A stretch of DNA of 64,000 nucleotides, taken from positions 62,001 to 126,000 of the forward strand of contig NZ_SJKA01000010.1 in the NCBI RefSeq assembly GCF_004331435.1, given 5' to 3'. The stretch comes from Kribbella sindirgiensis (GTDB taxonomy: Bacteria > Actinomycetota > Actinomycetes > Propionibacteriales > Kribbellaceae). Within the stretch, counting starts at the first letter, position 1. Each line of letters opens with the position of its first letter. Of the stretch, positions 1 through 7,700 are shown one piece after another. The notes under the pieces are model-generated. The model ran no database searches, was not told the DNA's origin, and worked only from the letters and a program-made list of their open reading frames with translations. A program made the translations under genes and the position numbers.

Positions 1-433
1 CACCATCGCCGACCGCCTGGACCGCGTCACCCGCCTCGCCGAGGACCTGACATCCTCCCGCGCCGAATCCCGCATCGGCGAACTCCTGGAGGTCCTCGTC
101 GAGTCCCTCGACACCGCCGACACCGCCGACACCGCCGACACCGCCGACACCGCCGACACCGCCGACACCGCCGACACCGCCGACACCGCCGACACCGCCG
201 ACACCGACGCGACCGGGTCCGGACCGGCGGAGCGGACGGCTGAGGGCCGGGCCGCGCACCAAGGCCCCGAGGTGGACGGAATCACGACGGTGACCGGCCT
301 CCCGGAGGGGGTCCGGGCCGGGGATCTGGTGTCCGCGAAGGTGGTGTCGAACGACGGCGTCGACCTGATCGCCGAGTTCGCGGCACTCGTGAACGCCCCA
401 GACGCCCGTTCGGCAGCTAACCTGACCGCGTGA
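1..433 (+). CDS. rimO: Ribosomal protein S12 methylthiotransferase RimO, C-terminal part
   Basis: Only the last 143 codons lie in the window; the gene runs in from the left and stops at TGA 431-433. RimO is a radical-SAM enzyme that methylthiolates an aspartate of ribosomal protein S12. What is visible is the end of the radical-SAM region (RLDRVTRLAEDL, RIGELLEVLVE) and a TRAM domain (GRAAHQGPEVDG, VRAGDLVSAKVV, GVDLIAE). Inside the TRAM domain is an inserted tract of at least ten Asp-Thr-Ala repeats. The stop overlaps the pgsA start (GTGA), as is usual for the actinobacterial rimO-pgsA pair. The family call rests on the TRAM sequence and the neighbour; the catalytic CxxxCxxC motif is outside the window. 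Confidence 0.85.
   Translation, partial: TIADRLDRVTRLAEDLTSSRAESRIGELLEVLVESLDTADTADTADTADTADTADTADTADTADTADTDATGSGPAERTAEGRAAHQGPEVDGITTVTGLPEGVRAGDLVSAKVVSNDGVDLIAEFAALVNAPDARSAANLTA
110..205 (+). repeat. 9-bp tandem repeat (gacaccgcc) inside rimO
   Basis: Ten perfect copies of the 9-mer gacaccgcc (110-199) and a partial copy (200-205), in frame and encoding (Asp-Thr-Ala)n. The perfect identity of the copies suggests recent slippage expansion. Confidence 0.95.
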
Positions 434-1053
434 CCAACCCGGAGACGAACCCGGCGCCGCATGCAGCCGGCGGCCATCTCCACGCGCCCAGCGCCTGGAA
501 CGTGCCGAACGCGCTCACGGTCCTGCGCCTGGTCCTGGTACCGCTGTTCGTCTGGCTCCTGCTCCGTGACGGCGGCCACACCACCGGCGACCGCCTGCTC
601 GCCACGGCCGCGTTCGTGGTCGCCATCGTCACCGACCGCTTCGACGGCGACATCGCCCGCCGCTGGAATCTGGTCACGAACTTCGGCAAGATCGCCGACC
701 CGATCGCCGACAAGGCCCTCACCGGCGCCGCCTTCATCGGCCTCTCGTACCTCGGCGAGCTCCCGTGGTGGGTCACCATCGTCGTCATGGTCCGCGAGTG
801 GGGCGTGACCGCCCTCCGCTTCTGGGTCATCCGCCACGGCGTCATGCCGGCCAGCCGCGGCGGCAAACTGAAGACGGTCCTCCAAGCCGTGGCCCTCGGC
901 CTCTACCTCCTCCCATGGCAACACCTGGCAGTGGTCCACTGGCCTGCGGTAGCCATCATGGCCGCCGCCGTCCTGGTAACCCTCGTGACCGGCCTCGACT
1001 ACCTCTTCCGGGCGCTCCGCCTGAGAGCCGCCGCCAAACGCCCCCTCCCATAA
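430..1053 (+). CDS. pgsA: CDP-diacylglycerol--glycerol-3-phosphate 3-phosphatidyltransferase
   Basis: A 207-residue integral membrane enzyme that makes phosphatidylglycerol phosphate from CDP-diacylglycerol and glycerol 3-phosphate, the first committed step to phosphatidylglycerol and cardiolipin. The CDP-alcohol phosphatidyltransferase signature is complete: D72-G73, A76-R77, G86, D90, D94. Several hydrophobic helices follow. The GTG start overlaps the rimO stop by four bases, so translation is probably coupled. A histidine/alanine-containing N-terminal extension of about 20 residues precedes the NVPNALTVLRL segment where these enzymes usually begin. PgsA versus a related phosphatidyltransferase cannot be settled from the motif alone, but the rimO-pgsA-cinA order supports PgsA. 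Confidence 0.9.
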   Translation: MTNPETNPAPHAAGGHLHAPSAWNVPNALTVLRLVLVPLFVWLLLRDGGHTTGDRLLATAAFVVAIVTDRFDGDIARRWNLVTNFGKIADPIADKALTGAAFIGLSYLGELPWWVTIVVMVREWGVTALRFWVIRHGVMPASRGGKLKTVLQAVALGLYLLPWQHLAVVHWPAVAIMAAAVLVTLVTGLDYLFRALRLRAAAKRPLP

Positions 1054-1098
1054 CCCGCATTCGCTGCTTGACCAGCCGCAGCGAGCCGGTGCATGGGT

Positions 1099-2298
1099 CT
1101 ACGGGTTGGCCAGCCAGGCGAGCATTTCGCCGCGGAGCCAGCAGCGGCCGACGCCCGTGGCATGCAGTGACGTGTGGTCGAACACGCCCAAACCCACAAT
1201 GCTGTGCCCCGATGCCCGCCGATCGCCAAAAGTCGGCATCCCCGGCGCGACTCCCACTCCCTCGACCGACACCCACGCCACCGGCCGCCGCGTCGCCGCC
1301 TCGTCCAGCCGCTGCAGGAACCGCAACCGCCCCTCGAGATCCAGCCCCGACAACGCCCAGGTCGTGATCACCACCGGGAGTACGTCGTCAGGCACCGACG
1401 CGATCGCCTCGGGCAGAACCTCGACGACACCGCCCCGGATCAGCACCGGAGGAGCCGCCTCCGCCAACGCCAGCTCCGCCTCGAGCCTCGCCAACCGCTC
1501 GACCTGATCCGGCGGAACACACGCCCGCAGCCAACGTGCCTCGTCCACCGCGGTGACATCGATCGGCTCGACATCAACGACGACCCGAGCCGCAACCTCC
1601 GGCATCGCGCGTAGCGGCACGAGTCCTTCACCCACGATCGAGGCAGGCACCTGCACCGCCGAACCCGCGACGCCCAACGTCTGCCCGTTGGAGTACAAGA
1701 TCCCCACCCGATCAACCGTCAGATTCAGCCCCGCCGGCCGCCCCACATCAATCAGCCCAACCGAACCCGCCCCAACCCGCCGCGCCACCTCAGCAACCGC
1801 CGGATACAGCACCGCATGCCGCCCACCCTCATCCCCCCGAACCTTCCGCCGTCCACCAACCTCCAAAACCAACTCCCCGTCCCGCAGAACCACCCCAACC
1901 CCCACCGCCCCAACCAACTCCAGCCCAGCCACATCCCGCCCGACAGGAACAGAAGACGCGGAGGTGGCGGTCGCCGCGGAGGGTCCCGCAGAGGTGGAGG
2001 TGGAGATGGAGGTCGCCGTGGCGGCGGTTGCTGCGGTGATGGCTGTGGCTAGGTCAGGGGCGTCTCCGGAGAGGGCGAGGTCGTGGAGTGCGGCGAGGAT
2101 TACCGTCGGATGCCGGCGGCGTGACGGCGCGTTCTCGATCACCCGCAGCGCTTCAGGTGACTCGCTCAGTGCGATCGCCATCCGCGCGTACAGCGGCGAA
2201 GTCTTCAGCGCGTCGCCCTCACCGAACCGCCGATAGACCTGCGCGAGCCCACCCGCGCGCGCCCCGCTCTTCGCGCTCCCACCAGTCACATCCGGCAT
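1099..2298 (-). CDS. DUF2332 family protein
   Basis: A protein of about 399 residues with the DUF2332 N-terminal pattern (VYRRFGEGDALKTSPLY followed by ARMAIALSESPE) and the family's conserved C-terminal half ending in a pattern like HATGVGRCWLRGEMLAWL. The function of the family is unknown. A Thr/Ala/Ser-rich linker at about residues 80-120 looks disordered. I chose ATG at 2298; an in-frame GTG at 2316 would add six residues. The gene is transcribed against pgsA and cinA and so interrupts the usual pgsA-cinA-clgR order. Confidence 0.75.
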   Translation of the reverse strand: MPDVTGGSAKSGARAGGLAQVYRRFGEGDALKTSPLYARMAIALSESPEALRVIENAPSRRRHPTVILAALHDLALSGDAPDLATAITAATAATATSISTSTSAGPSAATATSASSVPVGRDVAGLELVGAVGVGVVLRDGELVLEVGGRRKVRGDEGGRHAVLYPAVAEVARRVGAGSVGLIDVGRPAGLNLTVDRVGILYSNGQTLGVAGSAVQVPASIVGEGLVPLRAMPEVAARVVVDVEPIDVTAVDEARWLRACVPPDQVERLARLEAELALAEAAPPVLIRGGVVEVLPEAIASVPDDVLPVVITTWALSGLDLEGRLRFLQRLDEAATRRPVAWVSVEGVGVAPGMPTFGDRRASGHSIVGLGVFDHTSLHATGVGRCWLRGEMLAWLANP

Positions 2299-2459
2299 TC
2301 CAGCGAGTCTAGCCACGGAACTCGGCGCCGGACCGGTCCGCCGTCGGCTACTGACCGACTCCCACCGCGCGTCGTGGGTGCCATGTCATGGGTTGGGTTG
2401 CGGGGGTGGTGTTGGGTGGTGCGTGTCGGGTTGGCACGTGCTGGGAGTCGGAGGTGGCC

Positions 2460-2951
2460 GTGGACAGTGGGGTTGAGGTGGCGGTTGAGCGGCTGGTGGG
2501 GTTGTTGCTGGAACGTCGCGTGACGCTGGCGACCGCCGAGTCGTTGACCGGTGGGATGGTCGGGGCGGTTCTGACGGATGTGCCGGGGGTGTCGGCTGTG
2601 TATCGGGGTGGCGTGGTGGTCTACGCGACTGACCTCAAGGCGACGCTTGCGGGCGTTCCGGAAGAGCTGCTGGCTGCTGTCGGTCCGGTGCACCCGGATA
2701 CGGCCGCTGCCTTGGCCAGCGGTGTGCGGGAGCGTCTGGGGGCGGACTACGGGCTCGCCACGACTGGTGTGGCCGGCCCGGACCCGCAGGCGGGTGTCGA
2801 GGCCGGCACGGTGTACGTCGCCGCGGCGGGACCGGGCTCGGTGCAGGTCCGGAAACTGCAGCTGAGCGGTGATCGGGCAGCTGTACGGCGGGGGAGTGTG
2901 CAGGCCGTCCTGGAACTCGGAGCAGAAGTTGTGGCGGAAGAACTCGACTGA
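2460..2951 (+). CDS. cinA: CinA C-terminal-type nicotinamide-nucleotide amidohydrolase
   Basis: A 163-residue stand-alone CinA C-terminal domain, predicted to deamidate nicotinamide mononucleotide (the PncC activity). Motifs seen are TAESLTGG near residues 25-32, YRGGVVVYATDLK, and TTGVAGPDP. The N-terminal MoCF/COG1058 domain of full-length CinA is absent, as is common in actinobacteria. GTG 2460 is preferred because GGAGG lies at 2450-2454; an ATG at 2388 is in frame but has no ribosome site and would add an unrelated Gly/Val-rich stretch. The gene precedes clgR, a conserved pairing. Confidence 0.85.
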   Translation: MDSGVEVAVERLVGLLLERRVTLATAESLTGGMVGAVLTDVPGVSAVYRGGVVVYATDLKATLAGVPEELLAAVGPVHPDTAAALASGVRERLGADYGLATTGVAGPDPQAGVEAGTVYVAAAGPGSVQVRKLQLSGDRAAVRRGSVQAVLELGAEVVAEELD

Positions 2952-3114
2952 TCGGGGTGTTGGGACCAGCATGGGGACAGGTAAGGCAGACTGGCACGGC
3001 GCACCGAAGGTGGACATTGCGAGAAGTAGTGACCCAGCAACAGGTACCGTTGGTTCCTACGGTCGAGCTACCGTGCGAGTAGACGCGACCGGACAGGCGG
3101 AAGGGAGAAACCTC

Positions 3115-3402
3115 ATGGTGCTGGTTCGTGGCCTGCTGGGCGACGTGCTGCGGCGTAAGCGGCTGCGCCAGGGGCGCACTCTGCGCGAGGTATCTGCCGA
3201 CGCACGCGTCAGCCTCGGCTATCTGTCCGAGGTCGAGCGCGGTCAGAAGGAAGCTTCGAGCGAGTTGCTGGCCGCCATCTGCATGGCGTTGGACGTGCCG
3301 TTGTCGATGGTGTTCGCCGAGGTGAGCGAAGATCTGGCGCGCGAAGAGGCCCTGGTGCTGGCGCACCCGACCATCGAGGCCGAGGTCGTGGCCGCGGCCT
3401 GA
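3115..3402 (+). CDS. clgR: ClgR-type XRE transcriptional activator
   Basis: A 95-residue DNA-binding protein with an XRE helix-turn-helix at residues 22-43 (TLREVSADARVSLGYLSEVE), followed by the RGQKEASSELLAAIC segment typical of ClgR. In actinobacteria ClgR activates clp protease and chaperone genes and is itself degraded by Clp. A purine-rich ribosome site (ggaaggga) precedes ATG 3115. An in-frame opening extends upstream to 2869 but overlaps cinA and is not credible. The protein ends in EAEVVAAA; the hydrophobic alanine-rich tail resembles a ClpP degron, consistent with ClgR turnover, which is an inference. Confidence 0.88.
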   Translation: MVLVRGLLGDVLRRKRLRQGRTLREVSADARVSLGYLSEVERGQKEASSELLAAICMALDVPLSMVFAEVSEDLAREEALVLAHPTIEAEVVAAA

Positions 3403-3413
3403 GCCGTGGATCA

Positions 3414-3875
3414 TCATCGGACGCCTCCGTCGGGAGTCGAACCACTTCTGGACGGCTGGATGAGTGCTGTCCGGGTGGGCCAGACGAGTTGCAGTGCGGG
3501 CAGCGGCGGCTGACCGGGCTGCCGGAACATGGTGTTGGCCGTGTACAGGTGGTGTGCCGAGTCGGGGAATCGCAGGAGCTCGGCGGTATACGGAGGCGGG
3601 AAGAAGCCGGACAGATCGTCTCCCTCGTCGAACACCGAGCCTCCCAGCACCGCCCAGGCGAGGGGCTTGAGCCCGAAATAGGCACAGCACGGCTCCGGAT
3701 CGAACACGATGATCTCCGGATGCCCGCACAGGCTGAGGCCGAGCGTGTACCCGAAGGAAGGGTTCCGGCCGCCGTCGCCCTCGATGAACTGCATCGTCCA
3801 GCCGTAGGTCTGAATGTTTCGCTCGAGCTGTCGCGAGTAGCCCTCGTCGTCCAGGCCGCCGCACTTGTCGCACAT
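3414..3875 (-). CDS. DUF4262 protein, putatively SOS-controlled
   Basis: A 153-residue soluble protein of the DUF4262 family. It begins MCDKCGG with a CxxC pair, followed by the family core (WTMQFIEGD, PSFGYTLGL, GHPEIIVFD). Function is unknown. The start ATG 3873-3875 has a strong GAGGAGAGGG ribosome site. An exact LexA-type palindrome sits 16 bases upstream (3892-3907), and a promoter core shared with recA sits at 3909-3924. Downstream neighbours on the same strand are nei2 and lhr, both DNA-repair genes. Context and promoter together suggest a role in the DNA-damage response; no catalytic residues are recognised. Confidence 0.8.
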   Translation of the reverse strand: MCDKCGGLDDEGYSRQLERNIQTYGWTMQFIEGDGGRNPSFGYTLGLSLCGHPEIIVFDPEPCCAYFGLKPLAWAVLGGSVFDEGDDLSGFFPPPYTAELLRFPDSAHHLYTANTMFRQPGQPPLPALQLVWPTRTALIQPSRSGSTPDGGVR

Positions 3876-3891
3876 CACCCTCTCCTCTCGC

Positions 3892-3907
3892 TCGAACGGT
3901 TGTTCGA
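3892..3907. promoter_or_regulatory. SOS (LexA) box upstream of DUF4262 gene
   Basis: TCGAAC-GGTT-GTTCGA, a perfect palindrome and an exact match to the actinobacterial/Bacillus SOS-box consensus TCGAAC-N4-GTTCGA. It lies between the promoter core and the ribosome site of the minus-strand DUF4262 gene, a position suited to repression. Confidence 0.85.
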
Positions 3908-3908
3908 T

Positions 3909-3924
3909 TCGCCAGAGAAGGTAT
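3909..3924 (-). promoter_or_regulatory. Promoter core of DUF4262 gene, identical to part of recA promoter
   Basis: On the minus strand this reads ATACCTTCTCTGGCGA, with TACCTT (3918-3923) fitting the actinobacterial -10 pattern TANNNT. The same 16 bases occur at 14725-14740 in the recA promoter. Confidence 0.65.
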
Positions 3925-3948
3925 CCGTGTTCGCGCCCTCCGGAGGCG

Positions 3949-3957
3949 TTGTCCACA
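3949..3957 (+). other. DnaA-box-like nonamer
   Basis: TTGTCCACA, the preferred actinobacterial DnaA box, in the gap between nei2 and the DUF4262 gene start. One of four such nonamers in intergenic DNA of this window. Confidence 0.55.
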
Positions 3958-3985
3958 GGGCAATTTTGGAGGGCGCCGACAGGAA

Positions 3986-4771
3986 TCAGGCTTCGGGTTG
4001 GCAGGCGGGGCACCAGTAGGTGACCCGTTCGCGGGTCGGCTCGCCGAGGGTGGACGAGAGGATCGTCGTACCGCACCGGCGGCAGGGCTTACCGGCGCGT
4101 TCGAACACCCAGGAGCGTTGCCCCGGCCGGTCGATGCCCGTGCTGACCTGGGCTCCGTTGCGGACGTTGGCCTTCATCAGCTTGCGGCTGAGGTCGATCG
4201 CGGCGGGGACGTCGACAGCCTCGACCGGACGCCAAGGGTGCAAGCCGAGCAGGAAGCAGACCTCGGTGCGATAGAAGTTGCCGATCCCGGCGAGGTTGCG
4301 TTGGTCGAGCAGGGCCTCGCTGACGGTGCGACCTGGATCGGACTCGACGTTCGCGATCGCGAGTGCGCGATCGAACGACGGCGACAGGAGATCCGGTCCG
4401 AGATGCCCGACGACAGTGTCCTCCTTGCCGGTGGCGACGAGGTCGAGCACCGGGAGCCGGTATCCGACGGCCGTCCATGGCGCGGTTTCGAGGACCACCC
4501 GGATCTCGTGGTCAGGTCCGCCGCGCCAACGCTCGCCGGGGCGGTACAGGTGCCAGCTGCCGTCCATCCGGAAGTGGCTGTGCACCGTGAGCTCACCGGA
4601 CAGCCGCATCAGGATGTGCTTGCCGCGCGCAACGACTTCCAGCATCGTCCTTCCACTCAGATCGGTCGTCGCCAACGACGGCACCCGGAAGTCCGTGCGG
4701 ACGAGTTCCTGCCCGGCAAGAGCCTGATTCAGCCGCTTGCAGGCTCGCCAGACGGTGTCTCCTTCGGGCAT
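3986..4771 (-). CDS. nei2: Fpg/Nei family DNA glycosylase/AP lyase (endonuclease VIII, Nei2-like)
   Basis: A 261-residue base-excision-repair enzyme that removes oxidised bases and cleaves the abasic strand. Residues P2 and E3 (PEGDTVW) are the catalytic N-terminus, K51 in GKHILMR is the conserved lysine, the helix-two-turn-helix NLAGIGN lies at 159-165, and a four-cysteine zinc finger (C230, C233, C254, C257) closes the protein. The PEGDTVW start is typical of Nei rather than Fpg (PELPE). The gene starts 11 bases after the lhr stop, so lhr and nei2 are probably one transcript, as the two are also neighbours in mycobacteria. Confidence 0.92.
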   Translation of the reverse strand: MPEGDTVWRACKRLNQALAGQELVRTDFRVPSLATTDLSGRTMLEVVARGKHILMRLSGELTVHSHFRMDGSWHLYRPGERWRGGPDHEIRVVLETAPWTAVGYRLPVLDLVATGKEDTVVGHLGPDLLSPSFDRALAIANVESDPGRTVSEALLDQRNLAGIGNFYRTEVCFLLGLHPWRPVEAVDVPAAIDLSRKLMKANVRNGAQVSTGIDRPGQRSWVFERAGKPCRRCGTTILSSTLGEPTRERVTYWCPACQPEA

Positions 4772-4782
4772 GACCGACTACT

Positions 4783-7700
4783 TCAGGCCCGGAGCCGCAG
4801 ACCGCGTGGCGTCGCGTGGAAGCCGGCCCTGGCCAACGCGTCCCCGAACGCGGTATGGCGAACCTGCTCACCGTCGGCCGTCTCCACACTGAGCTTGCCC
4901 AGCTGACCGTCCCGGATCGACAGCGCCAAGGCGTCAACGGCCGGCTGCAGCAGATCGGGATCCTCGGTGAAACTCAGTACCGTCCGCCCGCCACGCTCGA
5001 CGTACACGATCAACTGTCCGTCGACCATCACGACCAGAGCGCCCGCCTTCCGGCCAGGACGATGACCGCCGGCGCTTTCCCGCTCGGGCCACGGCAACGC
5101 AGCGCCGTACGGGTTGGCCGGATCGGACGCGGCCAGTACGACGGCGCGCGCGTTCAGCTCCTCGTCCTTCCGGCCGCGCGCTGCACCGCCGGTCCGTGCG
5201 CCGCCCGGGCCGAACCGTCCAGGAGGACCGAACGGCCCGTCTGGCTTCGTCGACGTCGGCAGCTCGGCGAGCGCCCGCAGCCGATCGACTGCGCCCGGCA
5301 GTGCGAACTGCGCTGCTCCGAGTCCTGCGACGAAGTACCCACGGCGGCACCGCCCGGACTCCTCGAACGCGCTCAGCACCTTGTAGACGGCCGCGAATCC
5401 ACCCGGAGTCCGCTCAGTGATCACTGAGCCCCGCGTCACGATGCCGTAGCGATCGAGCAGGGTCTCGGCCGCGGCATGCGCGCGCCTGGTCGCGTCCGAG
5501 CTTCGGTCCGGCAGCAACGACCATCGCCCACCGGCCGTCGGCGGACCGCTGCGTGACGGCATCGCGGGCCGTCCCGGTCGAACCGGGCGTCCCGGACGTG
5601 CGCGTGGAGTCGCACGACGGCTTCGGTGACTGCCGCGACCCCCGCCGACGAGCGATCTGACCGGCGTCAACGTGTCGTTCGTCAGGAAGCCTGCCCAGAC
5701 GAGGTCCCAGAGAACGCCGACCAGCGTCTCGTCATCGACCGCACCGGAACTGGATCCGACGACGTCACTCAGCTGCCGGAAGAAGAACGCACCGCCGCCG
5801 GACAGTGCGTCCAGCACCGCCTGATGCGTCTCGCCGAGCTCGAACGCCGGATCCGGGTCGGGCAGTGTCAGATCGCAGTTGTCCGCCAGATGCAGCGACA
5901 CCCAGCCGTCCGTCCCGGGCAGTGAGCCCGAGCCGGCCCACACCACTTCACCGGTCGCGGTGAGTTCGTCCAGCATCGACGGCTGATACCCGGGCACCCG
6001 TGACGGCAGCACGATCGATTCCAGCGCCGACGCCGGCACCGCGCATCCCGCGAGTTGTTCGACCGCGCCGAGAAGTACGTCGTACCCGCGGCCGCGGCTG
6101 CTCGTGATGCCTTGCCAGGCCGGGAGGAACCGCGCCAGCGCGGAGGGATCGACCGGCTCGACCTCTTTTCGCAGCGCGGCGAGCGAGCGCCGGCGCAGCA
6201 GCCGGAGGACTTCACTGTCACACCACTCGAGCGCGATGCCGCCGGGCAGGAACTCGCCTTCGACGACTCGACCGGCCGCGCTCAGGCGCCGCAGTGCGTC
6301 GGTGACGACCGCGACTCCGATCCCGAGATGGGTCGCGAGGTCGATCGCGCGGAACGGTCCGTGTGTCCGCGCATACCGGGACACGAGGTCGCCGAGCGGA
6401 TCTGCGACCGGCTCGGCATGCGCCTCCGCGACGCCAGGTGGGAGCGGCACGCCGAGGGCGTCGCGCAACCGGGCCACGTCCTCGACGACCGCCCAGCGGT
6501 GCTCGCCCGCGATCCGCACCCGGACGACGCGCCGCGCGGCCGCGAGCGACGTCAGCCAGGACTCCGCATCCGAACCGTCGACGCAGCGCTGAGTTGCCTC
6601 CGGCAACGACAGCGGACCGACGATCCGCAGCACGTCGAACAGGCCTTCCGCGTCCCGCGCTCGACGGTCCTCGGCGAGGCGTTGCAGCTCGGCCTCGGTC
6701 CGCAGCACGACCTCGGCGTCGAGCAACTCCCGGAGCTCGGTCCGCCCGAGCAGCTCCGCGAGCAAGCTCTGATCGAGCGCCAGCGCGGCGGCCCGCTTCT
6801 CGGCGAGTGGACTGTCGCCCTCGTACATGAAGGCGCCCACATAGCCGAACAGCAACGACTTCGCGAACGGCGACGCCTCGGACGTCTCGACCTCGACGAC
6901 CGAGATCCGGCGCTCACTGATCCCGGTCAGCAGGTCCTTCAACGCCGGCAGGTCGTAGACATCCTGCAGGACCTCGCGCAGCGTCTCGAGCACGATCGGG
7001 AACGACCCGAACTTGCTCGCGACACTCAGCAGCTGTGAGGCGCGCTGCCGCTGCTGCCACAGCGGTGAGCGTCGTCCCGGATTGCGCCGTGGCAGCAGCA
7101 AGGCCCGCGCCGCGCACTCCCGGAACCGCGCCGCGAACAACGCCGACCCACCGACCTCGGTGGTCACCAGATCCTCGATGTCCGCCGGATCGAACAGCAC
7201 CAGCTCCGCGCCCGGCGGCGCCTCGTCCGTCTCCGGCAGCCGCAGCACGATCCCGTCGTCGCCGGACACCGACTGCGCGTCCATCCCGTAGCGATCCCGG
7301 AGCCGGGCGGCGATCGCCAGCGCCCACGGGCCGTGCACCTGACCGCCGTACGGCGAGTGCACGCACACCCGCCAGTCACCGAGCTCGTCACGGAACCGCT
7401 CGACCACGATCGTCACGTCGTCAGGCACCCGGCTGGTCGCGTCGCGCTGCTCGGCGAGATACGAGACGAGGTTGTTCGCGGCGTACTCGTCGAGGCCCGC
7501 GGTCCGAGCGCGCTGGACCGCCTTGCCCGCCGGCAGCGACGCCATTGTGCGCACGAACGCGCCGGTCGCCGCGCCGAGCTCGGCCGGCCGCCCGACCGCA
7601 TCGCCCTTCCAGAACGGCAATCTGCCCGGCTGGCCGGGCGCGGGGGAGACGAGCACGCGGTCGTGAGTGATGTCCTCGATCCGCCAGCTCGACGCGCCGA

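Noticed and set aside
110..205. Possible CRISPR-like or satellite array
   Set aside because: Nine-base units without spacers, in frame inside rimO; it is a coding microsatellite-type repeat.
2388..2459. Longer N-terminus for the CinA-type protein
   Set aside because: No ribosome site at 2388, and the added Gly/Val/Cys-rich residues do not resemble the family.
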